From assembly GCA_938024995.1 (NCBI GenBank), contig CALJDU010000006.1:19052-83051 (forward strand): a DNA stretch of 64,000 nucleotides, written 5' to 3'. A program made the translations under genes and the position numbers. The stretch comes from an uncultured bacterium (GTDB lineage: Bacteria > Myxococcota_A > Polyangia > Polyangiales > Houyiibacteriaceae). Shown here piece by piece: positions 8,818 to 17,783 of this stretch (positions are counted from its first letter, which is position 1; the number at the start of each line of letters is the position of its first letter). Below the pieces are notes generated by a model, which did no database searches, was not told where the DNA came from, and was given only the letters and a program-made list of their open reading frames with translations.

Positions 8818-9560
8818 TGGCTTCGTGGATCGCGCGGACCGCGCTGCGTCAGGCGGCGCTCTGCGCGTTGCTCGTTTCGCTCGCGATGTTCTGGATCGGC
8901 TGCGGCGGGTTGCAGGCGGAGCGCGAAGCGATGCCCGATCCGCTCGACGGAGTGGAGGCGCAGGAGCTTTTTGATCGCGGCGTCGCGCTGGGTCGCCGCG
9001 GAGACGCGGTGCGCGCGGAGCAATACGTCTCCGCCGCGATGGACCGCGGCTTTCCGGAGTCGGAAGCGATCCCGTACCTCGTCAAGATCTGCGCGGCGTC
9101 GTCGCGTTTCAACACCGCGCTGAACTATGCCGAGCCCTACCTGGAAGAGCACCCGGAGGACTGGGGCCTTCGCCTCGTGGTCGCGACGATGCACCTCGCC
9201 CTGAACAACCGCGGGCGTGCGCAAGCCGAGCTTGAGCGGATCGTGCGCGAGGAGCCGGAGCAACCCACGCCTTACTACTTGTTGGCGGTTCTCCATCGCG
9301 ATGCCCACGCGAACCACGCGGACGCGCGTCCCTACTTCGCGCGTTACTTGGAGCTCGCCCCCGAGGGAGAGCACGCAGAAGAGGCGCGCTCCGCGCTTCA
9401 AGATATCGAGATTACGCGCGACCCGGAGTCTGAGCCGGGCGCGGCCGAGCCGACCGAAGAGTCACCTGACTCCGAGTCCACCGCTGAGGCCACGAGTGAG
9501 AGCGCGGCGCTGTTGCGCTCCGCGACGAAGCGCGCAGCCAAAGGAGTCGCGACATGGTGA
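8817..9560 (+). CDS. TPR lipoprotein (TadD-like)
   Basis: ATG 8817 overlaps the previous stop (TGATG) and gives a lipoprotein signal peptide with lipobox I-G-C-G (Cys at about residue 20). Three to four TPR-like helix pairs follow (for example E-L-F-D-R-G-V-A-L-G-R-R-G-D-A and Y-Y-L-L-A-V-L-H-R-D). The C-terminal ~40 residues are acidic and low complexity (Glu/Ser/Thr/Pro/Ala). TPR lipoproteins (TadD) in tad loci assist secretin assembly or stability at the outer membrane; here that is inferred from domain plus context. Its end overlaps the start of the second cpaF. Confidence 0.8.
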   Translation: MASWIARTALRQAALCALLVSLAMFWIGCGGLQAEREAMPDPLDGVEAQELFDRGVALGRRGDAVRAEQYVSAAMDRGFPESEAIPYLVKICAASSRFNTALNYAEPYLEEHPEDWGLRLVVATMHLALNNRGRAQAELERIVREEPEQPTPYYLLAVLHRDAHANHADARPYFARYLELAPEGEHAEEARSALQDIEITRDPESEPGAAEPTEESPDSESTAEATSESAALLRSATKRAAKGVATW

Positions 9561-10717
9561 TCCCGCGCCAGGTATTCGAGCAGACGATCCGGAAGTTCTT
9601 CGACCCCATCGGTCCCTTCCTCGACGACCCCAAGGTCAGCGAGATCATGATCAACGGGCCCAACGAGATTTACATCGAGAAGGGCGGGCGCCTCACCCTC
9701 ACCGACGCCAAGTTCCCGTCGCATGAGTCGCTCATGTCGGCGCTGCGCAACCTGTCGCAGTTCGTCGGTCGCCACCTCGACGAGTACACGCCGATCCTCG
9801 AGGCGCGCTTTCCAGATGGCTCGCGTGTCGAGGCGGTGATCCCGCCCGCGTCGCCGGACGGACCGAGCGTCGCGATTCGTCGCTTCTTCAAGGACAGCCT
9901 CACGGTTCAGAAGTTGCTCGACTTCGGGTCGTTCACGCCGGAAGCGGGCCAAGCGCTCGACGCGATCATCGCGTGCAAACAGAACGTGATCGTCGCGGGC
10001 GGTACCGGTTCCGGAAAGACCTCGCTGCTCAACGTCTTGTCGTCGTTCATTCAGAAGGACCAACGGGTCGTCGTGATCGAGGACGCGCGCGAGCTTCAGC
10101 TCCAGCTGCCACATGTTGTGCAGATGGAAGCGCAGCCCCCGGACCCTCGCGGTCGCGGCAAGGTGACGATTCGCGATCTCTTCAAGGCGACGCTCCGTAT
10201 GCGGCCCGACCGGATCGTGGTCGGCGAGATTCGAGGCGGCGAGGCGCTGGAGCTCATCCAGGCGATGACCTCAGGTCACGGTGGTTGTCTCTCCACGGTC
10301 CACGCGACGTATCCCATCGATACGCTCAACCGGCTCGAGACGATGGCGATGATGAGCGACGTCCAGATCCCGCTCAACGCGATGCGGGCTCAGATCGCGT
10401 CCGCGATCAACATGATCGTCCAGACCACGCGTCTCCTTGATGGCTCGCGTTGCGTCACCCACATCACCGAGGTGCTCGGTTACGATCTGAAAGACGGCTA
10501 CAAGCTCGGCGACGTCTTCATTCGTAAGTACCTGGGACGTGATCCGGACGGGAAGGTCATCTCGGAGTTCGTGCCGACGGGCCGTATTCCCGAGTGTCTG
10601 GAGATGGTCCGCGCGCTCGGAATGGAGTTCCCCGCAAACATGTATGCCGCCGCGCAGCACGCTCAGCAGCACGGGTTTGAGTCCGCAGATGCCCCACCTG
10701 GTGGTCACGGGCACTAG
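9554..10717 (+). CDS. Second CpaF/TadA-type secretion ATPase (no FHA domain)
   Basis: The 387-residue CpaF-family ATPase has Walker A G-G-T-G-S-G-K-T-S at about 149-157, E-D-A-R-E-L-Q-L-Q, and R-P-D-R-I-V-V-G-E-I-R-G-G-E-A. All elements expected for an active VirB11/CpaF ATPase are present. It starts at ATG 9554, overlapping the preceding lipoprotein gene by seven bases, and ends with a His/Gly-rich tail. Two intact CpaF ATPases in one tad locus is unusual; this one may drive a separate step (retraction, or a second substrate) or form hetero-oligomers with the FHA-CpaF. Confidence 0.93.
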   Translation: MVIPRQVFEQTIRKFFDPIGPFLDDPKVSEIMINGPNEIYIEKGGRLTLTDAKFPSHESLMSALRNLSQFVGRHLDEYTPILEARFPDGSRVEAVIPPASPDGPSVAIRRFFKDSLTVQKLLDFGSFTPEAGQALDAIIACKQNVIVAGGTGSGKTSLLNVLSSFIQKDQRVVVIEDARELQLQLPHVVQMEAQPPDPRGRGKVTIRDLFKATLRMRPDRIVVGEIRGGEALELIQAMTSGHGGCLSTVHATYPIDTLNRLETMAMMSDVQIPLNAMRAQIASAINMIVQTTRLLDGSRCVTHITEVLGYDLKDGYKLGDVFIRKYLGRDPDGKVISEFVPTGRIPECLEMVRALGMEFPANMYAAAQHAQQHGFESADAPPGGHGH

Positions 10718-10871
10718 AGAAGATCGAGCCCATGTCATCGCGACATCGTTGAGGACCACCGCAACTTGGCTTCCTTCCGCCGTTTTGCGGTAACCTTAGC
10801 CCGACGCCTTTTCAGAGGCGGCCTTGCGCGTCGCATGGACGTGCGAGATGGAGCATCCTAGAGGAGATGGA

Positions 10872-12170
10872 GTGACAGACGCAGCCACAGGATCCACGCC
10901 CGCGAATTGGGCCCGCGTGCAGTTGACGCAAGGTCAGTCCGGAGCCGGGTTGTGGGATCTCTCTAGCGCCGTACCTCAAGCTCGGATCTCGGTCGGAGCC
11001 GGACCTGACGCAGGGTGGAACGTTCAAGCGGGCGGGGTTCTCCCCGTTCACTTTGAGCTCGCGTGGGACGGAACGTTTTTGTGGGTGTCACCGCCCGCGC
11101 CTGGCGGTTCGCTCGCGGTCAACAACGAGCAGGTCAGCGCGTGGAAGCAGCTGACCGGACGCTGCGCGCTCTCGTTTGGGCAAGCGGTCATGACCGTTGA
11201 TACCTCCCAGCAATCGCAGACGGTTCCCGTGGACGCGGGCAACGATTTCGCGAGCGGGGAAGAAGTAAAGACCGTGATGTGGTCGGAGCCCGCGCCCGCC
11301 GCCGCCGCCGACTTCGAGGCTGGCGCGACGCGTCTGATCGATCTCGAGTCGCCGGCGATGAACGTGCCGCGACCCGAGTTTGGAAAGAGCCAAGGCATCT
11401 CGCTTGAGCCGAGCCCGGCGGCGGACTTCATGGATCCCGGCAGCACGCGGATCCTCGACACCGAGAGCCTCGGCGTCGAGCTCCCGGCGCCGAGTCACCC
11501 CAGCCTCCTTCAGAAGAACATCCACACCGATGTCTTGCCGCAAGGCGGGAGCGGCAGCCCGACCGGTGGGTTCGCGATGCCACCCGTGGGTGGCAAGTCA
11601 CCCGGCACGAGCAAGCTGCCCAAGACGATCCGCGGCGTACCGATCCTCGCGGTCGTCGGTGGAGCCGCGATCTTGTTCTTCCTGCTCGTCGGTGGCGTCG
11701 GCTTCATGCTGAAGAAGAAGGCCGCGAACGAGGCCGCGGCCCAGGCGCAGGCGAACCTCCAGCGTCAGCAAGAAGCGGTGGAGCGTGCCCAAGCGGCGGC
11801 CCAAGAGGAAGAGCGAGCGCGCGTCGCGCAGGTCGCCGAGGACGCCGCAAACGCGCAGCGCCTGAGAGAGTCACAAAACCAGAGCATTGGTCAGCGGGTC
11901 GAGCGCGCGCGCCAAGCCGCGATCGAGTCCGGTGAAGACATCGCGGCCGCCGAGCAGGCCGTTCGCGACGAAATCGCGGGTGAGCGGCACGCCGCAGAGC
12001 GCGAAGCCGTGAATTTGGTGGTCACAAACCGCTACCAAGAGGCGCTGGTGAAATTTACTGAACTCGCGGCCCAATATCCCGATGGGAACTTCGGTCAGAT
12101 GATCCCAGTGCTCCGAAGCATGGCGCGATGCCAAAACGGAGTTGGACCAGGAGGAACGCCGTGCAACTAA
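10872..12170 (+). CDS. FHA-like, single-TM, coiled-coil protein of the Tad locus
   Basis: The start is GTG 10872 with GAGGAG about six bases upstream; the frame continues upstream to TTG 10824, but that start lacks a ribosome-binding site. The N-terminal ~90 residues look like a divergent FHA domain (A-R-I-S-V-G-A-G, then V-H-F-E-L-A-W-D-G). A Pro/Ser/Gly linker follows, then one transmembrane helix at about 256-278, a long Ala/Gln/Glu/Arg coiled-coil region and a short C-terminal domain. It overlaps the following lipoprotein gene by ten bases. It is probably a locus-specific accessory protein linking cytoplasmic signalling to the periplasm; function unknown. Confidence 0.7.
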   Translation: MTDAATGSTPANWARVQLTQGQSGAGLWDLSSAVPQARISVGAGPDAGWNVQAGGVLPVHFELAWDGTFLWVSPPAPGGSLAVNNEQVSAWKQLTGRCALSFGQAVMTVDTSQQSQTVPVDAGNDFASGEEVKTVMWSEPAPAAAADFEAGATRLIDLESPAMNVPRPEFGKSQGISLEPSPAADFMDPGSTRILDTESLGVELPAPSHPSLLQKNIHTDVLPQGGSGSPTGGFAMPPVGGKSPGTSKLPKTIRGVPILAVVGGAAILFFLLVGGVGFMLKKKAANEAAAQAQANLQRQQEAVERAQAAAQEEERARVAQVAEDAANAQRLRESQNQSIGQRVERARQAAIESGEDIAAAEQAVRDEIAGERHAAEREAVNLVVTNRYQEALVKFTELAAQYPDGNFGQMIPVLRSMARCQNGVGPGGTPCN

Positions 12171-12889
12171 ACCAGTCCCGATTCAACCGAGTCTCTCGCT
12201 TCATCCCGAGCGTCGCGATCCTCTTGTCCCTCTGCTTTGTCGCCTCGTGCGCACCTGAGATCGCGACCCCCCGTTTCGGCGTCACCTTCGTGATGAAGAC
12301 CGATGAGAACGTCCCGCTTTCTGGCGCGACCGTGATGGCCAACGAGAGCGAGATCGGCACCAGCGCCGCGGATGGAATCGTGCAGACGATCCTCGAGGGG
12401 CCCGAAGGCACACCCATCCAGATCACCTGGCACTGCCCGACCGGCTACCGTCAGCCGGCCGAGGGCCAAGAGCTTCGGCTTACTCAGTTCGCGGGCCTCG
12501 ACCCAAGCCAAGATCTCGGTCTCTCGATGACGCTGCAGTGCGCGCCCCAAGCTCGTACCGCGGCGTTTGTGGTTCGCACCAACAACAAGGTCGGCATCCC
12601 CGTCATCTTGAACGATCGCGAGGTCGCCCGGACCAACGCCACCGGCGTCGCGACCTTTGTTCAGCCTTCGGACCCGAACCGTGAGTTCCGCATTGTCCTT
12701 CAGACGAACAGCCATCCTCGGCTCAGCCCATCGAACCCCTACCAGGTGTTCACGCTTGGTGACCGGAACGAGGTCTTCGTGATGGACCAGGAGTTCGAGG
12801 AAGCCCCCGCCCCGACCGTGATGCGTCGTCGCCGTCGCCGTCGTCGTCGCCCAAACCGCGGCATTCAGCTGATCACGCGCCTCAACTGA
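12161..12889 (+). CDS. Lipoprotein with Arg-rich C-terminus
   Basis: GTG 12161 follows AGGAGGAA at the right distance; an in-frame ATG at 12128 lies deep in the previous gene. The N-terminus is a lipoprotein signal peptide (hydrophobic core then V-A-S-C-A-P). The mature part (~215 residues) looks beta-rich, with two carboxypeptidase-regulatory/PEGA-like repeats (V-P-L-S-G-A-T-V and I-P-V-I-L-N-D-R-E-V-A). A striking basic patch of about eleven Arg residues lies near the C-terminus. Translationally coupled to the FHA-like gene and likely part of the Tad locus. PEGA-like assignment is an inference. Confidence 0.65.
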   Translation: MQLNQSRFNRVSRFIPSVAILLSLCFVASCAPEIATPRFGVTFVMKTDENVPLSGATVMANESEIGTSAADGIVQTILEGPEGTPIQITWHCPTGYRQPAEGQELRLTQFAGLDPSQDLGLSMTLQCAPQARTAAFVVRTNNKVGIPVILNDREVARTNATGVATFVQPSDPNREFRIVLQTNSHPRLSPSNPYQVFTLGDRNEVFVMDQEFEEAPAPTVMRRRRRRRRRPNRGIQLITRLN

Positions 12890-12896
12890 GCTGACG

Positions 12897-13568
12897 TTGG
12901 CGCAAGGGTTCTTCGTGACGTCGCCTGCGTCGAACCAAGGCAAGACCTGGTTCGTCCGTGGAGTGACGCATGCCTTGCGCCGGACCTCGGTTCGCGTCGC
13001 GGCGCTCAAGCCAATCGAGACCGGATGCGATCCGGATCCGGTCGACGCGCACGCGCTCGCGGAAGCGTCGCGGATGACGTTCGTCGAGGAGCGCGACTTT
13101 CACCGCGTGGAGCCCAACGTTTCGCCGTACGCCGCCACGCTCGCAGGCGCGCCGCCTTTCGCGGATCCCGCGCGGGTCGCGGCCCGGGTGCGAGAGGTCG
13201 CGAGTGGTTATCCCGTCGCGCTCGTGGAAGGCGTGGGCTCGTTGATGATGCCGCTCGATCGCGAGCGCACGGTGGCGGACCTCGCCGCGAAGATCGGTTT
13301 CCCGCTCCTCATCGTGGCGCGCGACCATCAGGACTGCGTGGCGCAGGTCCTCTCGACGTACGAGGTTTGCCGGGCGCGTGGTCTTCGCGTCCACAGCATC
13401 ATTCTCTCGCGTCACGAGAGCATCGGGGATCAGTCACGCGCGACGAACCACCGGATCCTCAAGCAGCGGCTGGAGGTGAGCGTGAAGATCTTCCCGTCTT
13501 GTCCAAACAACAACGACGCCCTCGCGGACGCCGCCGAGGCAACCGGGCTGGTCGCTGAGCTCACCTGA
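12897..13568 (+). CDS. bioD: Dethiobiotin synthetase-like (BioD family) protein
   Basis: The 223-residue protein resembles BioD, the ATP-dependent carboxylating enzyme that closes the ureido ring of dethiobiotin. Visible motifs are F-V-T-S-P-A-S-N-Q-G-K-T near the N-terminus (modified P-loop), K-P-I-E-T-G-C, and V-E-G-V-G-S-L-M-M-P-L. The first Gly of the usual G-T-D-T-x-V-G-K-T loop is Ser here, though Gly-Lys-Thr remain. Start TTG 12897, seven bases after the preceding stop. No other biotin gene is in the window, so it is either an orphan bioD or a repurposed relative. Confidence 0.7.
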   Translation: MAQGFFVTSPASNQGKTWFVRGVTHALRRTSVRVAALKPIETGCDPDPVDAHALAEASRMTFVEERDFHRVEPNVSPYAATLAGAPPFADPARVAARVREVASGYPVALVEGVGSLMMPLDRERTVADLAAKIGFPLLIVARDHQDCVAQVLSTYEVCRARGLRVHSIILSRHESIGDQSRATNHRILKQRLEVSVKIFPSCPNNNDALADAAEATGLVAELT

Positions 13569-13574
13569 GCGTGT

Positions 13575-13595
13575 TGTTCGGCTACTGGCCGAACA
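13575..13595. terminator. Hairpin between convergent genes
   Basis: An 8-bp perfect stem (13575-13582 with 13588-13595) with a five-base loop lies between the convergent bioD-like and membrane-protein genes and includes the stop of the latter. No T-tract on either strand, so it is a candidate bidirectional terminator only. Confidence 0.4.
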
Positions 13596-14043
13596 TGCCG
13601 TTGACGGAGCGGGCCGCCGGTGCCCACAACGCGTAGAACTGCGCGATGTTGGCGACGACTGAGATCACGATCCCGAGGAAGAGGATGTTCGAAGCGCTCT
13701 GCGTGTTGTAGAGCCGACGGAGCCGAAGCGCGTAGTAGGCGCAGAAGGTCGTGGTGAGCGCCATCGCGACCACGAAGGTGGGTTCGTAGATCAAGCGCGT
13801 GAGGCTCCGCGACTCATACATCAAGTCAGCACCGTGATAGGTGCTGTGGACCTTGCGGGTGAGCGCGAAGTGGACGCCCACCAGAACGATCGCGCCGAAC
13901 CAACAAATGCTCGCGCCGAGCTTATCGAACGCGGTGAGCTCCACACCTTGGGTTGGGTATTGGGAGTTTCGCTCTTTGTAGAACTCCGCGCGCTGTTCAA
14001 GCCGAGCGAGCTCTCGCCGCTGCTCATCGATGTCCATGCGCAT
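13582..14043 (-). CDS. Small membrane protein with N-terminal coiled coil
   Basis: About 153 residues from the start at 14043 (M-R-M-D-I-D-E-Q). Residues ~5-30 are charged and likely coiled coil (Q-R-R-E-L-A-R-L-E-Q-R), followed by three hydrophobic helices (about 45-65, 88-108 and 120-142). No Pfam-type motif recognised. The 72-bp gap to the divergent MFS gene probably holds both promoters. No clear ribosome-binding site precedes the chosen ATG. Confidence 0.6.
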   Translation of the reverse strand: MRMDIDEQRRELARLEQRAEFYKERNSQYPTQGVELTAFDKLGASICWFGAIVLVGVHFALTRKVHSTYHGADLMYESRSLTRLIYEPTFVVAMALTTTFCAYYALRLRRLYNTQSASNILFLGIVISVVANIAQFYALWAPAARSVNGMFGQ

Positions 14044-14115
14044 AGGGTAGTCGCTTCGTGCGCGTTTAAGGAGCGCATCGCTTTTGTGGGGGCGGGGCTC
14101 GCTTATCCTCCTTGA

Positions 14116-15375
14116 GTGCCACCGGCGAGCACCGAAACACCCAAGCGCTCGCGCGTCCCTCCGATCCGCGAGCTGGCGATTTTGGGCGTGCTCTATTTCG
14201 TGCAGGGGATGCCCTTTGGGTTCCAGGCGACCGCGCTGCCTGTCTACCTGCGCGGACAAGGGGCTTCGCTCACCGACATCGCGTTTGCGTCGGCGCTCTC
14301 GCTCCCGTGGATGATCAAAGCGCTGTGGGCACCCGCGGTGGATCGCTTCTATCTGTCTCGCCTCGGTCGGCGGCGGTCTTGGATCCTGCCGATGCAGTGC
14401 GTCCTGGTGCTCTTGTGCGTGGCCGCGGGGTCGCTCCCCCGTGACGCGCTGATCCCGCTCCTCGCGCTCATCTTCTTGATGAACCTAGCCGCGGCCACGA
14501 TGGACATCGCGGTGGACGGGCTCGCGGTCGATCTCCTCGAGGAAGAAGAGCTGGGCTACGGGAACACCGCGCAGGTGGTTGGCTACAAGCTCGGGATGCT
14601 GACCGCCGGCGGAGTGTTGATGAGCTTCACTGACGACATCGGGTGGTCGGGGCTCTTCTTCGGGATGGCTGGGCTGACCTTGCTCGCGCTCTTGGCGGTT
14701 GTCTTCTTTCAGGAGTCCCCTTCCGCCACCATGCGCGGCGAACCCAAAAGCGAGCGACCGCCTTCGGTCCTTCCGCTCTTGCTCGAAGCCGTCAAAGCGC
14801 CCGGCGCGCTCGCGCTGATGTGCTTCATCGCCACCTACAAGCTTGGTGAGTCGATGTCCGATGTGCTCTTCCGCCCGTTCCTGGTCGATGCGGGGTTCAG
14901 CGCGGGCCAAATCGGGCTCTACATCGGCACCTACGGGATGGTCTTCTCGCTTGTTGGCTCGGTCCTCGGCGGGACCCTCGCGAGCAAAGTCCCGCTGCTT
15001 CGAGCGGTCACGATCTGTGCGGTGCTGCGCGTGATCCCGATCGCGCTCGAGTGGTCACTGGTGGTGGATGGCTCGCCCACCGAAGCGATGGTCATCGGCG
15101 CCACGTGCGCGGAGCATCTCTTCGGCGGCGCGCTCACCACCGCGATGTTCGCGTTCATGATGTCGCGGGTGGATCGCCGAATCGGGGCGACTCACTACAC
15201 CGTGCTCGCGACCATCGAGGTCGTCGGCAAGATGCCAGCGGGATGGATCGGCGGTTACCTGGGCGATACCTACGACTACGCGCTCGTCTTTTTGCTCGCG
15301 ACGGTCCTCTCCGCCGCCTATCTCGTGCTGGTTCCGTGGGTCGCGGCAACCTCCCGCCGCGCAGACTCGCCCTAG
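14116..15375 (+). CDS. AmpG-like major facilitator transporter
   Basis: The 419-residue, ~12-helix membrane protein has the AmpG/PAT-family N-terminal signature: [30 protein letters not shown], and G-R-R-R-S-W. AmpG imports muropeptides (GlcNAc-anhydroMurNAc peptides) for cell-wall recycling; the related SLC33 family moves acetyl-CoA. The motif set fits the family, but the substrate cannot be read from sequence. GTG start at 14116; its stop overlaps the 3' end of the convergent TPR gene by four bases. Confidence 0.8.
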   Translation: MPPASTETPKRSRVPPIRELAILGVLYFVQGMPFGFQATALPVYLRGQGASLTDIAFASALSLPWMIKALWAPAVDRFYLSRLGRRRSWILPMQCVLVLLCVAAGSLPRDALIPLLALIFLMNLAAATMDIAVDGLAVDLLEEEELGYGNTAQVVGYKLGMLTAGGVLMSFTDDIGWSGLFFGMAGLTLLALLAVVFFQESPSATMRGEPKSERPPSVLPLLLEAVKAPGALALMCFIATYKLGESMSDVLFRPFLVDAGFSAGQIGLYIGTYGMVFSLVGSVLGGTLASKVPLLRAVTICAVLRVIPIALEWSLVVDGSPTEAMVIGATCAEHLFGGALTTAMFAFMMSRVDRRIGATHYTVLATIEVVGKMPAGWIGGYLGDTYDYALVFLLATVLSAAYLVLVPWVAATSRRADSP

Positions 15376-16664
15376 GCGCCGCTCCAGCTCTTGTTTCCGC
15401 CTTTGCGAAGCGGCGCCGCGAGCTCGGTGACCATCTGGTCGAGCCGGTCGAAGTCGCCCAAGCGCGCGGCCGCGAGACCTGCGACGACCGCGTCCGCGCT
15501 TTTCAAGAGCGCCTTTGCGTCTCCCTGACGATCGAGCCGCAAGAGCAGGTCCAGCTTTCGCTCGAGAAGCGCACGCTCGTACGACCGACTCAAGGTGTCC
15601 TTTCCAATCGCGCGGTCGATCGCGCTGATCTCGGTCTCAAGATCCCCGTCCGCGATGATTTTGCAGAGCGTATAAACGTAGTCGCCCGGGTGGTCTCGCT
15701 GCGCGTCTTGGGCGAGCCTGCGGAGCTTCCAATTCCAGTTGGAAACCGCGCGATCGTAGCGCCCTCGCGCTTCGTCACTGATATCGAGGTCCAGCTCGTC
15801 GGCGGCGTCTGTTCGCGCTTGCTCTGCTTCGTACGGTCGCTCGAGCGCGTTGAGCAGGGCGATCTTCAAGGTGTGGGCGCGCGTGAGTAGATCCGCTTCA
15901 CGGTCCTCCAGGATCGTCTCCGTTCCGTGTTCGACCACCTCGCTCACGGCGATGAGCGCCTCTTCGCCGCGATCCGTCGCGGCGAGGGCCACCGCGACCT
16001 CGAGGAGCATCGGGCCATAGACGTCGATGTCGTCTCCTCGGTGCGCGGTAACCGCGGCGAGCATGGCGTCGACCGCTTCATCGAGCGTACCCAGCTGGTT
16101 GGTGTCGAGCGCGAGCATGAAGATCGACTCCGCGCGGGTTTTGACCTTCTTGGCCGCGGTCATGGCGCGCGCGAAGAGGACGCTCGCGCGGCGGTGCTCG
16201 TCGCGTCGGTTGAGGACCACGCCCAGGTTGAAGAGGGCGGTGCCGAAGTCGTGGTCGGTGTGCTCATGCATCGCGATCGCCCACCTCAGGAAGACCTCGC
16301 CTTGGTCATGGTCACCGAGACGATTGAGGTGAAGGCCAATGTTGTTGAGCGTGCCAGCGAGCTCCCAATGCGGGACGCCGTAGTTCTTCTCCTCGATGCG
16401 AAAGAGCTTGGCCCAGAGCGGGGTCGCCTTGGCGTGTTGTCCTTCGCCTTGGAGAAACGAGATCAAGTAGTAGTGCGCCGCGCCGGCCGGCTTGCTGTGT
16501 GGCCCGTGCTCCTCTTCCATCTCCGCGAGCGCGCGCCGGTACGCCTTCTCGCGGATCGGTCGACCTCGCCGACCGTCATCGATCGCTTCAAGCGCGTTGA
16601 GATACGCGTCGCTCGCTTCGGCGTAGCCCTCGTGAGAAGGGTGCTCGCGGTGGGTGTAGGACAT
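15372..16664 (-). CDS. TPR-repeat protein
   Basis: 430 residues starting with M-S-Y-T-H-R-E-H at 16664; a GTG/ATG further upstream would run into the neighbouring gene. The central region has tandem TPR helix pairs (A-G-T-L-N-N-I-G-L-H-L-N-R-L-G-D-H, G-T-A-L-F-N-L-G-V-V-L-N-R-R). There is no signal peptide, so it is likely cytoplasmic. TPR arrays mediate protein-protein contacts; the partner is unknown. It lies 55 bp downstream of the Stig1-type lipoprotein gene on the same strand. Confidence 0.75.
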   Translation of the reverse strand: MSYTHREHPSHEGYAEASDAYLNALEAIDDGRRGRPIREKAYRRALAEMEEEHGPHSKPAGAAHYYLISFLQGEGQHAKATPLWAKLFRIEEKNYGVPHWELAGTLNNIGLHLNRLGDHDQGEVFLRWAIAMHEHTDHDFGTALFNLGVVLNRRDEHRRASVLFARAMTAAKKVKTRAESIFMLALDTNQLGTLDEAVDAMLAAVTAHRGDDIDVYGPMLLEVAVALAATDRGEEALIAVSEVVEHGTETILEDREADLLTRAHTLKIALLNALERPYEAEQARTDAADELDLDISDEARGRYDRAVSNWNWKLRRLAQDAQRDHPGDYVYTLCKIIADGDLETEISAIDRAIGKDTLSRSYERALLERKLDLLLRLDRQGDAKALLKSADAVVAGLAAARLGDFDRLDQMVTELAAPLRKGGNKSWSGA

Positions 16665-16719
16665 GCCAGGAGGATACGCCGCGATCGCCCGCGACGTTCC
16701 TCCGCGAACAGCTCGTCGG

Positions 16720-17730
16720 CTACTCCGCGCGGCAGCGTCGGGAGACACAGACTGGCGCGTCAGCCGGACAGATGGTTCCGCAACCGCCGCAATGGAAGGG
16801 ATCGGTCCGTTGGTCCACGCAGCTCCCGCCGCATTCCCAGTGGGCGGCGGTCTCTGCGGCGCGGGGGCACTCCATCAAGCACGAGCCCATGTGGCAGAGC
16901 TCGCCGGCAGGACACTCCATGCCGCATCCGCCGCAATGGAACGGGTCGGTGTCGGTGCGAACGCAGCGTCCGTCGCACTCTTCCGAGCCTTCCGGGCAGC
17001 CGCACGAGCCGTCGCTGCAGACCTCGTCGCGACCACACACGTTGCCGCACGATCCGCAGTTGTTCGCGTCGTTCGCGCCATCGACACACGCGCCATCGCA
17101 CTCGATCTGTCCGTCGGGACATGCGGGTGGATCACACATCCCGCTGTCGACGCCCGAGCACGCATCGAACCTCGCGAAGCACCGGTTCTCGCAAAGACAC
17201 GCGGTACAATCGTCGCCGCCATCGATGCACTCCGAGACGCAATGTTGCAGTCCGCAGCCGCCGCTGATGCCGGCGCAGAGCGCGCACGACGCCGACAGCA
17301 TGTCCTCGCCAACCATCCCGCGAATGCACTCGGCGACACGCTCTTCGATGCCTGGACGATCACGCGAGCCAAAGTTCATGACAGAGCAGGTCCGCGCGAT
17401 GTCGACGTAGTCGGGTCGCTCAAGCGTCATGAAGTCGTCTTCGCTGCAACCCATCGCACCCGCGTCGGTCATCGCGTCCGGCATCGCATCTGTCGCGTCA
17501 TCGCTCGCGTCCGCGCTCGTGTCGGCGACGTTCGTATCGGCGACGTTGGTGTCTTCCGCGTTGGTGTCGGCGCCGGTGTCTTCCGCGGTGTCTTCCGCGT
17601 TGGTGTCGTCTGTGACGTCGGACATCACGTCTGACGTGGCGTCGGCGGGTCCGTCATCGTCGTCACCGCATGCCGTCATCACGATGGCGCAAAGGGACAG
17701 ACTGACGATCGAGCTCAAGATCTTGGACAT
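16720..17730 (-). CDS. Cys-rich lipoprotein with Stig1-like repeats
   Basis: 336 residues. ATG 17730 is preceded by GGAGGTG, and the N-terminus has a lipobox (V-M-T-A-C-G). A long acidic Asp/Thr/Ala spacer (A-D-T-N-V-A-D-T repeats) follows, then a Cys-rich domain with at least four units of the form C-D-G-x-C-V-x-x-x-x-D-x-x-x-C-G-x-C-G-x-x-C, resembling Stig1-type repeats common in myxobacterial surface proteins. The architecture is a lipid anchor, stalk and disulfide-rich head. A close sigma-54-type promoter match lies 38 bp upstream of the start (17768-17783). Confidence 0.8.
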   Translation of the reverse strand: MSKILSSIVSLSLCAIVMTACGDDDDGPADATSDVMSDVTDDTNAEDTAEDTGADTNAEDTNVADTNVADTSADASDDATDAMPDAMTDAGAMGCSEDDFMTLERPDYVDIARTCSVMNFGSRDRPGIEERVAECIRGMVGEDMLSASCALCAGISGGCGLQHCVSECIDGGDDCTACLCENRCFARFDACSGVDSGMCDPPACPDGQIECDGACVDGANDANNCGSCGNVCGRDEVCSDGSCGCPEGSEECDGRCVRTDTDPFHCGGCGMECPAGELCHMGSCLMECPRAAETAAHWECGGSCVDQRTDPFHCGGCGTICPADAPVCVSRRCRAE

Positions 17731-17767
17731 CACGCACCTCCGTGGACTGGCGTCATCCCCGTACAAC

Positions 17768-17783
17768 GCAGCATGCGTGCCAA
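17768..17783 (-). promoter_or_regulatory. Sigma-54-type promoter for the Stig1-like lipoprotein
   Basis: On the minus strand the sequence TTGGCACGCATGCTGC matches the -24/-12 consensus TGGCACG-N4-TTGC with only the first T of TTGC changed. The invariant GG and GC are separated by ten bases. Transcription would start about 25-30 bp before the ATG at 17730, leaving room for the GGAGGTG ribosome-binding site. Such promoters need an enhancer-binding protein. Confidence 0.65.

Noticed and set aside
15927..17267. 446-codon plus-strand open frame
   Set aside because: Lies opposite the TPR and Stig1-like genes, is strongly Arg-rich and has no ribosome-binding site.
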